Below are positions 22,911 through 29,241 of a DNA stretch of 29,341 nt, one piece after another. The notes beneath the pieces are model-generated. The model was not told where the DNA came from, did no database searches, and saw nothing but the letters and a program-made list of their open reading frames with translations. A program made the translations under genes and the position numbers. The stretch comes from an uncultured Lachnospiraceae bacterium (lineage in GTDB: Bacteria; Bacillota; Clostridia; Lachnospirales; Lachnospiraceae): NCBI GenBank assembly GCA_934292725.1, contig CAKQXY010000043.1:1-29341 (forward strand), in the 5' to 3' direction. Every line of letters begins with the position of its first letter. Position 1 is the first letter of the stretch.

Positions 22911-23630
22911 ATGGAAAACTTATGGAAGACAGTAACTGAAAATGTCGGCTTTATTGTCGTCATTGCGATCACGGCAGCAGTCCTTTTTGCGGTGGCAAAG
23001 CTTGGAGAAATGTGGGCAGGCGTGACTTCATCGCAGCAAATGCGCACGAAAAAAATTGTAACTATAGGTATGATGTCAGCGCTTGCATTTATTCTGCAGA
23101 TCTTTGATTTTCCAGTACCATTTGCACCGCCATTCTACAAGCTTGATTTTTCAGAGGTGCCAGTTTTAATCTGCGCCTTTGCTATGGGACCGGTGGCAGG
23201 AGTTGCATCAGAGCTGCTGAAAAATGTATTAAAGATTCTTTTTAGAGGTACAACAACAGCATTTGTCGGTGATTATGCAAACTTTGTGATTGGCTGCAGC
23301 TTCATTATTCCGGCAGCAATCATTTATTTCAAGCATAAGACAAAGAAAACAGCAATAATAGGCTGTGTAGCAGGAACAATCATTATTGCAATTTTTGGAA
23401 GCTTATTCAACGCATTTTATCTGCTTCCAGCATTCTCCAAGCTGTACGGAATGCCGCTTGAAAGTATTTTAGAGATGGGTCATGCAATCTTTTCTGGTTT
23501 TGAAGAGTTTAATATTCTGACATTTGTTGCATTATGTGTAGCACCATTAAATCTGTTAAAGGGTGCATTGGTATCAGTTATCGTTATGCTGATTTACAAG
23601 CCAATCAGCCGTATTCTGCATCAGGTATAA
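22911..23630 (+). CDS. ribU: Riboflavin ECF transporter substrate-binding subunit RibU
   Basis: The 239-residue membrane protein captures riboflavin for an energy-coupling-factor transporter. The RibU core begins with KKIVTIGMMSALAFILQIFDFPVP and continues with FAPPFYKLDFSEVPVLICAFAMGPVAG, the riboflavin-binding signature. It then has EGxxKN-like ELLKNVLKILFRGTTTAFVGD and FNAFYLLPAF. An extra hydrophobic segment at about 10-32 precedes the usual six helices. ATG 22911 is chosen over one eight codons upstream because AGAGGAAAG precedes it. The FMN riboswitch confirms the substrate. The shared EcfA/EcfT module is not in the window. Confidence 0.95.
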   Translation: MENLWKTVTENVGFIVVIAITAAVLFAVAKLGEMWAGVTSSQQMRTKKIVTIGMMSALAFILQIFDFPVPFAPPFYKLDFSEVPVLICAFAMGPVAGVASELLKNVLKILFRGTTTAFVGDYANFVIGCSFIIPAAIIYFKHKTKKTAIIGCVAGTIIIAIFGSLFNAFYLLPAFSKLYGMPLESILEMGHAIFSGFEEFNILTFVALCVAPLNLLKGALVSVIVMLIYKPISRILHQV

Positions 23631-23638
23631 AAATAGAG

Positions 23639-23667
23639 TTGTTTTTCTTGTGCATTCGTTGTAAAAT
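23639..23667 (+). promoter_or_regulatory. Putative promoter upstream of tsaE
   Basis: TTGTTT (23639-23644), 17 bases, TAAAAT (23662-23667), starting right after ribU. The start point would lie before the hairpin at 23725, leaving a leader of about 135 bases. Confidence 0.45.
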
Positions 23668-23724
23668 CAATACGATGCACAAAATAAGCTGTGTTTGCAG
23701 TAAATGTAAATCGCAGTTTGAGTG

Positions 23725-23759
23725 TATCCGCAGTCGCAAGGCTGCGGATATTTGTTTTT
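23725..23759 (+). terminator. Terminator or attenuator before tsaE
   Basis: TATCCGCAG (23725-23733) pairs perfectly with CTGCGGATA (23742-23750), then TTTGTTTTT. It may end ribU transcripts, but because a promoter-like sequence lies upstream of it, it might act as an attenuator for tsaE. Confidence 0.75.
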
Positions 23760-23810
23760 ATTCTACGACATTTTGCTCTGATAAAAATGAAACAATATTT
23801 GGAGGAATCA

Positions 23811-24251
23811 ATGGCAATACCAGAAAAAATTTATGAGACAAATGGTGCAGAGGAAACCTTTGAGGTGGGAATGCGCCTTGCAAAAGAGGCAAAAGCCGGT
23901 GACATTTATTGTCTTGACGGTGATTTAGGAACAGGAAAAACTGTTTTTTCCCAGGGCTTTGCCGCAGGTCTTGGCATAAAAGAGGCAGTAAATAGTCCAA
24001 CATTTACAATCGTATGTGAATATGAAGAAGGACGTCTGCCATTGTATCATTTTGATGTATATCGAATCGAAGAGCCAGAAGAGATGGAAGAAATTGGCTA
24101 CGAGGAATATTTTTATGGACAGGGTGTGTGTCTTGTTGAGTGGGCATCACTTGTAGAAGAGATTATTCCGCCAGAAGCTGTGTGGATCACGATTGAGAAA
24201 GATCTGGACAAGGGATTCGATTATCGAAAAATAACAGTGCGCAGTAAGTGA
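23811..24251 (+). CDS. tsaE: tRNA t6A biosynthesis ATPase TsaE
   Basis: A 146-residue P-loop ATPase that works with TsaB and TsaD to make threonylcarbamoyladenosine at position 37 of ANN-decoding tRNAs. Walker A GDLGTGKT is at 37-44, followed by VNSPTFTIVCEYEEGRLPLYHFDVYRIE and the VCLVEWAS motif (Walker-B-like Glu/Trp). ATG 23811 is chosen because GGAGG lies 6 bases upstream and family length fits; longer in-frame openings have no ribosome binding site and cross the terminator. It is the first gene of the tsaE-tsaB-rimI cluster. Confidence 0.95.
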   Translation: MAIPEKIYETNGAEETFEVGMRLAKEAKAGDIYCLDGDLGTGKTVFSQGFAAGLGIKEAVNSPTFTIVCEYEEGRLPLYHFDVYRIEEPEEMEEIGYEEYFYGQGVCLVEWASLVEEIIPPEAVWITIEKDLDKGFDYRKITVRSK

Positions 24252-24275
24252 AAAGAAAGGCAATAAGGTAACAAT

Positions 24276-25037
24276 ATGCAGATATTAGCAATAGAAAGCT
24301 CATCTTTGACAGCAGGTGCAGCAATTATAAAGGATGATGTTGTGCTGGCAGAGTATTCAGTTTCATTTAAAAAGACACACTCGCAGACATTGCTTCCTAT
24401 GATTGATGAGGTTGTAAAGATGACAGAAACCAATTTAAAGGAGCTTGATGCAATAGCCATTTCTGCAGGTCCTGGTTCATTTACAGGACTTAGAATCGGC
24501 AGTGCAACAGCGAAGGGATTATGTCTGGCGCTTGATAAGCCGCTTGTTGAGGTGTCTACGCTTGAAGCTATGGCGTTTGGATGCGGTCCATATAATGGTC
24601 TGATCTGCCCTATGATCGATGCGAGACGAAGACAGGTTTACACAGCGCTGTATCGTTTTGATGAAGAATTAAATATGGTATGTGTGATGGAGCCAAAGCT
24701 TTTATTAGTGGAAGAGCTTGCACAGAACTTGAAAGAATTAAAGTCAGACGATGAGAATGTGTTATTTACAGGAGACGGCATGCATGTTCATGGTGCATGG
24801 TTAAAGGAAAATGTATCAAAAAGCAAAATGGCACCAGCAGTCTGCAGCACGCCGCGCGCTGCAGCAGTAGCAGAGCTTGGCGCTAAGAAATGGCGTGAAG
24901 GAAAGGCAATCAATGCAGATGATCACCGTCCGATCTACCTTAAAAAATCACAGGCAGAGCAGGAACGAGAGGCTGGCATTTACACAAAAGGTTCTCTGCG
25001 TCCGGGAGAGAGCGGAACGCAGGCAAAGATTTGCTGA
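24276..25037 (+). CDS. tsaB: tRNA t6A biosynthesis protein TsaB
   Basis: A 253-residue ASKHA-fold scaffold, a paralogue of TsaD that dimerises with it. The N-terminal MQILAIESSSLTAGAAI, the HSQTLLPMIDEV segment and the AISAGPGSFTGLRIGSATAKGLCLAL block are diagnostic. It lacks the metal-binding His pair seen in TsaD, as expected. Slightly longer than many TsaB proteins, with a hydrophilic C-terminal extension after HRPIYLKKSQAE. It lies 24 bases after tsaE, and its stop overlaps the rimI start. Confidence 0.94.
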   Translation: MQILAIESSSLTAGAAIIKDDVVLAEYSVSFKKTHSQTLLPMIDEVVKMTETNLKELDAIAISAGPGSFTGLRIGSATAKGLCLALDKPLVEVSTLEAMAFGCGPYNGLICPMIDARRRQVYTALYRFDEELNMVCVMEPKLLLVEELAQNLKELKSDDENVLFTGDGMHVHGAWLKENVSKSKMAPAVCSTPRAAAVAELGAKKWREGKAINADDHRPIYLKKSQAEQEREAGIYTKGSLRPGESGTQAKIC

Positions 25038-25537
25038 CGAAAAACGGCAGTGATGCCGTAAAATTGTCAGTGCGCCGTATGTGCAAAGCAGATCTTCCTG
25101 CTGTGGCACAGCTTGAAAAAGAATGCTTTGCAGAGGCATGGTCAGAAAATGCGTTGGCAGAAAGTCTTGCAGAATCAAATTATGTATTTTTTGTCGCAGC
25201 AGTATCGAAGCCATCTTGCATGGAAGATGAAAAAGATACAGAAGAAATTGCAGGATACGTCGGTGCATATCTGGCAGCAGATGAGCTTTCTATCACGAAT
25301 GTCGCTGTATTTTCATCATACAGACGGTGCGGCGCAGCCGATCAGCTGATGAAAGCGCTTGATGCATTTGCACAGGAAAAGAATTTATACGGAATTACGC
25401 TTGAGGTGCGTGTGTCAAATAATGCTGCAATTGCGTTATATGAAAAAAATGGTTATGAAAAATCTGGTATTCGCAAAGGATTTTACAGCAAACCAAAGGA
25501 AGATGCCTTAATTATGTGGAAATACTTCCAACAGTGA
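25031..25537 (+). CDS. rimI: Ribosomal-protein-alanine N-acetyltransferase RimI (GNAT)
   Basis: A GNAT acetyltransferase of up to 168 residues that in relatives acetylates the N-terminal alanine of ribosomal protein S18. The family pattern is RRMCKADLPAVAQLEKECFAEAWSENAL, TNVAVFSSYRRCGAADQLMKAL (acetyl-CoA loop) and LEVRVSNNAAIALYEKNGYEKSGIRKGFY. The start is uncertain: TTG 25031 overlaps the tsaB stop (TTGCTGA) with AGG upstream; an internal TTG 25064 would fit the shorter family length. Placement in the tsa cluster is standard in Firmicutes. Confidence 0.88.
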   Translation: MLTKNGSDAVKLSVRRMCKADLPAVAQLEKECFAEAWSENALAESLAESNYVFFVAAVSKPSCMEDEKDTEEIAGYVGAYLAADELSITNVAVFSSYRRCGAADQLMKALDAFAQEKNLYGITLEVRVSNNAAIALYEKNGYEKSGIRKGFYSKPKEDALIMWKYFQQ

Positions 25538-25549
25538 CAGGCATTTCCA

Positions 25550-25578
25550 TTGTTATTCTCCCCGAAATTTATTAAAAT
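25550..25578 (+). promoter_or_regulatory. Promoter for the small CxxC gene
   Basis: TTGTTA (25550-25555), 17 bases, TAAAAT (25573-25578), in the gap after rimI, giving the small gene and rnz a possible separate start. Confidence 0.5.
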
Positions 25579-25619
25579 ATACATGCTAAATCATGAAAAA
25601 TGAATCAGGGAGGAAAGCA

Positions 25620-25871
25620 ATGAGAATAACGGTAAAAGAAAATAATAGGGACAGGATTCTTCAGGTCGTGTGCAATTGCTGCAGACGGCCGCTTCCAGTT
25701 GAAAATGGCATTGTGCTAGAGGATTATATTCATGTGGATAAAGCATGGGGCTATTTTTCGGAGTGCGATGGCGAGGAAATTGCATTTGACTTATGTGAGG
25801 ACTGTACCCGTGAGCTTACAAAAAGGTTTCGCCTGCCTGTGTATCAGAAAAAAACACGGGAATATTTATAA
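25620..25871 (+). CDS. Small protein with two CxxC pairs, unknown function
   Basis: An 83-residue soluble protein with C18-x2-C21 (VCNCCRR) and C59-x2-C62 (LCEDC), about 38 residues apart, a spacing that would suit a single zinc site. Between them lies IVLEDYIHVDKAWGYFSECDGEEIAFDLC, an acidic stretch. The C-terminus is basic (ELTKRFRLPVYQKKTREYL). I do not recognise the family. ATG 25620 is chosen because GGGAGGAAAG precedes it directly; an ATG nine codons earlier lacks this. It sits between rimI and rnz, so a link to RNA or ribosome maturation is possible but only by position. Confidence 0.75.
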   Translation: MRITVKENNRDRILQVVCNCCRRPLPVENGIVLEDYIHVDKAWGYFSECDGEEIAFDLCEDCTRELTKRFRLPVYQKKTREYL

Positions 25872-25921
25872 CCTTATAAAAGTGCGCTTTGGGCGGGCGC
25901 TCATTTGGAATGAGAGGACAG

Positions 25922-26845
25922 ATGTTAGATTTATGTTTATTGGGAACAGGCGGTATGATGCCCCTTCCTTATCGTTGGCTGACGTCGTTAATGACAAGAT
26001 TTAACGGAAGCACATTAATGATTGACTGTGGAGAGGGAACACAGATCGCAGTGAGAGAAAAAGGCTGGAGCTGTAATCCAATCGATGTGATCTGTTTTAC
26101 ACATTACCATGGGGATCATATAAGCGGCCTTCCGGGGCTTCTTTTGACAATGGGAAATGCAGACCGTACAGAGCCGCTTACACTTATTGGACCAAAAGGT
26201 CTTGAGCGTGTGGTGAATGCGCTTCGTGTTATTGCGCCAGAGCTGCCATTTCCTATTATATTTAAAGAGATTACGCAAAACGAGCAGGATTTTGAGGTGA
26301 AGGGCTATCACATTCATGCCTTTCGTGTTCAGCATAATGTAACATGCTACGGTTACACGATTCAAATTCCGCGAGCAGGTCGTTTTCATGCTGAAAAGGC
26401 AAAAGAGCTTGGCATTCCGCTTACCTTCTGGAGTCATTTGCAAAAGGGAGAGACAATGACAGATGGCGATAAGGTTTATACGCCTGATATGGTTATGGGC
26501 GAAAAAAGAAAAGGAATCAAGGTTACGTATGTCACAGATACAAGACCGCTTCCAATCATTGCTGAGCAGGCAAAGGATGCCGATCTTTTTATCTGTGAGG
26601 GCATGTATGGAGAGCCAGATAAGCTTGCCAAGGCAAAGGAATACAAGCATATGACATTTAGTGAGGCAGCGTCACTTGCAAAAGAGGCACAGCCTAAGGA
26701 AATGTGGCTGACTCATTATAGTCCGTCGCTTGCACATCCGGAGGAGTACATTGAGGAGACGAGAAAGATCTTTTCAAGAACAATTGCAGCAAAAGACGGA
26801 AGAAGTATTTCACTGGATTTTGAGCAGGAAGAAGGTACGAAGTAA
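25922..26845 (+). CDS. rnz: Ribonuclease Z-like metallo-beta-lactamase-fold protein
   Basis: This 307-residue nuclease-fold protein most resembles RNase Z, which trims tRNA 3' trailers. The metal motif THYHGDHISGLPGLLL (HxHxDH) is present. Further ligands appear in FRVQHNVTCYGY, VTYVTDT, the HMTFSEAASLAKEAQPK block and MWLTHYSP, the order of RNase Z. ATG 25922 is chosen because GAGG precedes it and the fold begins immediately (MLDLCLLGTGG). The tRNA-Ser genes in this window lack encoded CCA, so 3' trimming by RNase Z then CCA addition is expected. It is 1 base from tsaD. Confidence 0.88.
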   Translation: MLDLCLLGTGGMMPLPYRWLTSLMTRFNGSTLMIDCGEGTQIAVREKGWSCNPIDVICFTHYHGDHISGLPGLLLTMGNADRTEPLTLIGPKGLERVVNALRVIAPELPFPIIFKEITQNEQDFEVKGYHIHAFRVQHNVTCYGYTIQIPRAGRFHAEKAKELGIPLTFWSHLQKGETMTDGDKVYTPDMVMGEKRKGIKVTYVTDTRPLPIIAEQAKDADLFICEGMYGEPDKLAKAKEYKHMTFSEAASLAKEAQPKEMWLTHYSPSLAHPEEYIEETRKIFSRTIAAKDGRSISLDFEQEEGTK

Positions 26846-26846
26846 G

Positions 26847-27872
26847 ATGGAAGAAAAGAATATAAAAATACTTGCAATTGAGAGCAGCTGTGACGAGACG
26901 GCTGCTGCAGTAGTAGAAAATGGACGTAAGGTATTGTCAAATGTAATCTCTACACAGATTGATATTCATACTCTTTATGGCGGCGTTGTGCCGGAAATTG
27001 CCTCAAGAAAGCATCTTGAGCGTATCAATCAGGTGGTAAAGGAAGCATTGAAACAGGCATCTGTGACATTAGAGGATATAGATGCAGTTGCTGTTACCTA
27101 TGGACCAGGTCTTGTTGGAGCACTTCTTGTTGGAACGGCAGAGGCAAAGGCGATTGCATATGCAGCAGGAAAGCCGCTTGTTGGTGTTCACCATATTGAA
27201 GGCCATATTGCAGCCAATTACATTGAAAACCAGGATTTAGAGCCGCCATTTATGTGTCTGATCGTTTCAGGTGGTCATACACACCTTGTCGTAGTTGAAG
27301 ATTATGATAAATTTAATATTATTGGCCGCACAAGAGATGATGCAGCAGGTGAAGCCTTCGATAAGGTAGCCAGAAGCATCGGTCTTGGCTATCCGGGAGG
27401 TCCGAAGATCGACAAGGCGGCAAAGCTTGGAAATCCAGATGCCATTACATTTCCAAAGGCAAAGATGTCTGATAATCCGTATGACTTTAGCTTCAGCGGC
27501 TTAAAATCAGCTGTGCTTAATTATTTAAATCATGCGAAGATGACAGGCGAAGAGGTTAATCCAAATGATCTTGCAGCATCCTTTCAAAAGGCAGTTGTAC
27601 AGGTATTAGTAGAGCATGCAATTCGCGGAACTAAGGAACATGGTTTTCATAAGCTGGCTCTTGCAGGTGGTGTTGCATCAAACTCTGCGCTTAGAGCAGG
27701 CTTAAAGGAGGCATGCGAGAAAAATGGAATTACTCTGTATTATCCGTCCCCTATTTTTTGCACAGACAATGCAGCAATGATTGGTGCAGCAGGCTATTAC
27801 GAATACAAAAAAGGAAGAAGAAGCGGCTGGGATTTAAACGCAGCAGCGTCATTAAAGCTGGGAGAACGATAA
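26847..27872 (+). CDS. tsaD: tRNA N6-adenosine threonylcarbamoyltransferase TsaD
   Basis: The 341-residue catalytic subunit transfers threonylcarbamoyl to A37. The ASKHA signature ILAIESSCDETAAAVV opens the protein. GGVVPEIASRKHLERI, the metal-binding HHIEGH, IVSGGHTHLV, the GEAFDKVARSIGLGYPGGP block, and LAGGVASNSALR follow in the usual order, ending in CTDNAAMIGAAGYY. ATG 26847 starts two bases after the rnz stop; a longer opening runs back into rnz. Together with tsaE and tsaB this gives the bacterial t6A machinery except TsaC, which is not in the window. Confidence 0.97.
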   Translation: MEEKNIKILAIESSCDETAAAVVENGRKVLSNVISTQIDIHTLYGGVVPEIASRKHLERINQVVKEALKQASVTLEDIDAVAVTYGPGLVGALLVGTAEAKAIAYAAGKPLVGVHHIEGHIAANYIENQDLEPPFMCLIVSGGHTHLVVVEDYDKFNIIGRTRDDAAGEAFDKVARSIGLGYPGGPKIDKAAKLGNPDAITFPKAKMSDNPYDFSFSGLKSAVLNYLNHAKMTGEEVNPNDLAASFQKAVVQVLVEHAIRGTKEHGFHKLALAGGVASNSALRAGLKEACEKNGITLYYPSPIFCTDNAAMIGAAGYYEYKKGRRSGWDLNAAASLKLGER

Positions 27873-27873
27873 A

Positions 27874-28608
27874 ATGAATGATATGGGAAAACAGGAGCAT
27901 AAGGAGAAAAAAGCTGCTGTAATTCTGGCAGCAGGAAGTGGAAGACGCATGAATACGCCTGTTGCCAAGCAGTTTCTTGATCTTATGGGCATTCCGGTAT
28001 TTTTGCATAGTGTGCGTCTTTTTGATAAGATTGCAGATAAAATTGTGCTTGTAACTTCGCCAGATGCAGTCGAGTATTGCAAAAATCTTCTGGAAAAAGA
28101 AGAGCTTTGCGCAGAGGCTGTTGTGATTGCAGGAAAAAGCGAACGCTTTCTTTCCTCTATGGAAGGAGTAAAGGCAGCCTCAGACTGCGATTTAATTATG
28201 ATTCATGATGCGGCGCGGGCATGTGTTGATATGGAAGTTATTGAAAGATCAATTGCTTCAGCAAGAATACATGGAAGCGGTGTTGCAGCAGTGCCGTTAA
28301 AAGATACGGTGAAGGTAGCAGATCAAAATGGAATGGTACTGTCAACACCTGACAGAAGTACACTTCGCATTATTCAGACACCACAGACATTTAAGCGTGA
28401 TATTATCTGTGAGGCCTATGATCATCTTAACCACATAATAGAAACAAAAGGCATAAAAACAGCTGGCTCCATTACAGATGATGCCATGGTAGTGGAAACA
28501 TTTACTAATCAGAAGGTCTATCTGTCAGAGGGCAGCTATGAGAATATCAAGCTGACTACACCAGAGGATATGACAGCGGCGCATGGAATCCTATCTGCCA
28601 GGGGGTAA
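27874..28608 (+). CDS. ispD: 2-C-methyl-D-erythritol 4-phosphate cytidylyltransferase
   Basis: The 244-residue nucleotidyltransferase makes CDP-methylerythritol in the MEP isoprenoid pathway. The CTP-binding motif AAVILAAGSGRRM is at 14-26 with the K of PVAKQFLDL, followed by MIHDAARACVD, VPLKDTVKVAD, IQTPQTFK and SITDDAMVVE. All are family hallmarks. An extra basic N-terminus (MNDMGKQEHKEKK) precedes the fold; an internal ATG 27883 is an alternative start. It begins 1 base after tsaD, GGGAG lies 9 bases upstream, so it is coupled to the tsa operon. Confidence 0.95.
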   Translation: MNDMGKQEHKEKKAAVILAAGSGRRMNTPVAKQFLDLMGIPVFLHSVRLFDKIADKIVLVTSPDAVEYCKNLLEKEELCAEAVVIAGKSERFLSSMEGVKAASDCDLIMIHDAARACVDMEVIERSIASARIHGSGVAAVPLKDTVKVADQNGMVLSTPDRSTLRIIQTPQTFKRDIICEAYDHLNHIIETKGIKTAGSITDDAMVVETFTNQKVYLSEGSYENIKLTTPEDMTAAHGILSARG

Positions 28609-28619
28609 ATATTTGCAGC

Positions 28620-28778
28620 ATGCCCGAAGGTGAATGGATTTCACGAGCCGGACACTTGGAGCAGGTCTTTCAAAGTAATGTATGATAATAAAGAACATAA
28701 AAGGAACCTGCGGAGTTTGGTCCGGCGACGAAACCATTACACCGAAGGGCATTTGTAACGTGATGCGTGAACTGTAAT
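28620..28778 (+). repeat. Structured intergenic element, second copy
   Basis: Starting just after ispD. ATGCCC (28620-28625) pairs with GGGCAT (28747-28752), GGT (28629-28631) with ACC (28741-28743), leaving a symmetrical GAA/GAA internal loop (tandem G-A type). Inside, GCCGGAC (28647-28653) pairs with GTCCGGC (28720-28726) and GCAGGT (28661-28666) with ACCTGC (28706-28711). TTCACG (28640-28645) could alternatively pair with CGTGAA (28766-28771). It is homologous to 2932-3100, and its 3' part, 28737-28778, is the 42-base core found at 11133 and 14011. Confidence 0.6.
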
Positions 28779-28839
28779 AGTATCAAAAGATGGAAATAAA
28801 GCAACAATAAAAAAACTTGAAAAAAATCGAAAAAAGGTG

Positions 28840-28914
28840 TTGACATTTTGGAAAAGCCGTGATAGTATATAGAAGTCGCTTGAAACGACAAAAAAACTTC
28901 CAAGTCACGGCTTT
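28840..28914 (+). promoter_or_regulatory. Upstream tRNA promoter inside a 10-bp inverted repeat
   Basis: TTGACA (28840-28845), 17 bases, TAGTAT (28863-28868). AAAGCCGTGA (28853-28862) in the spacer is the exact reverse complement of TCACGGCTTT (28905-28914), about 45 bases downstream; within it GAAG/CTTC and TCG/CGA form nested arms. Probably a strong stable-RNA promoter with an unusual symmetry. Confidence 0.65.
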
Positions 28915-28964
28915 AACAAACCTCAAATCTTCAAAAGAGATTTGAAAAAAAGTTAAAAAAGTAC

Positions 28965-28993
28965 TTGACAAAAGCAAGACGATGAGTTATAAT
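28965..28993 (+). promoter_or_regulatory. Proximal tRNA/rRNA promoter
   Basis: A full consensus TTGACA (28965-28970), 17 bases, TATAAT (28988-28993), 22 bases before the first tRNA. An A/T-rich run (28941-28960) upstream could act as an UP element. Confidence 0.88.
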
Positions 28994-29015
28994 AAACGAG
29001 TCACTTAACTGCTTT

Positions 29016-29101
29016 GGAGAGGTGTCCGAGTGGTTTAAGGAGCCGGTCTTGAAAACCGGTGATTCCGAAAGGGACCGTGGGTTCGAATCCCACCTTCTCC
29101 G
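29016..29101 (+). tRNA. tRNA-Ser (UGA)
   Basis: Acceptor GGAGAGG with CTTCTCC plus discriminator G; anticodon stem CCGGT/ACCGG with loop CTTGAAA, anticodon TGA at 29050-29052; a long variable arm and GTTCGAATCC T-loop. The class II shape and anticodon define serine. The 3' CCA is not encoded. Confidence 0.97.
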
Positions 29102-29149
29102 TTGATATTTACAATTAAATATCAGATTTTTGAGAATCAACTTATGCTT

Positions 29150-29238
29150 GGAGAAGTACCCAAGAGGTTGAAGGGGCTCCCCTGGAAAGGGAGTAGGTCG
29201 TTAGTAGCGGCGCAAGGGTTCAAATCCCTTCTTCTCCG
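29150..29238 (+). tRNA. tRNA-Ser (GGA)
   Basis: Acceptor GGAGAAG with CTTCTCC and G discriminator; anticodon stem CTCCC/GGGAG with loop CTGGAAA, anticodon GGA at 29184-29186; long variable arm and GTTCAAATCC T-loop. It follows the first serine tRNA by 48 bases with no promoter or terminator between, so both are probably cut from one transcript. CCA not encoded. Confidence 0.97.
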
Positions 29239-29241
29239 TTG

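Noticed and set aside
26015..26650. Long minus-strand open frame opposite rnz
   Set aside because: It is fully antisense to a well-conserved gene, has no ribosome binding site, and its translation is Cys/His/Lys-rich without any recognisable domain.
28923..28945. Terminator between the two tandem tRNA promoters
   Set aside because: The stem TCAAATCT/AGATTTGA is followed by A residues, not T, on the plus strand, so it should not terminate the upstream transcript.
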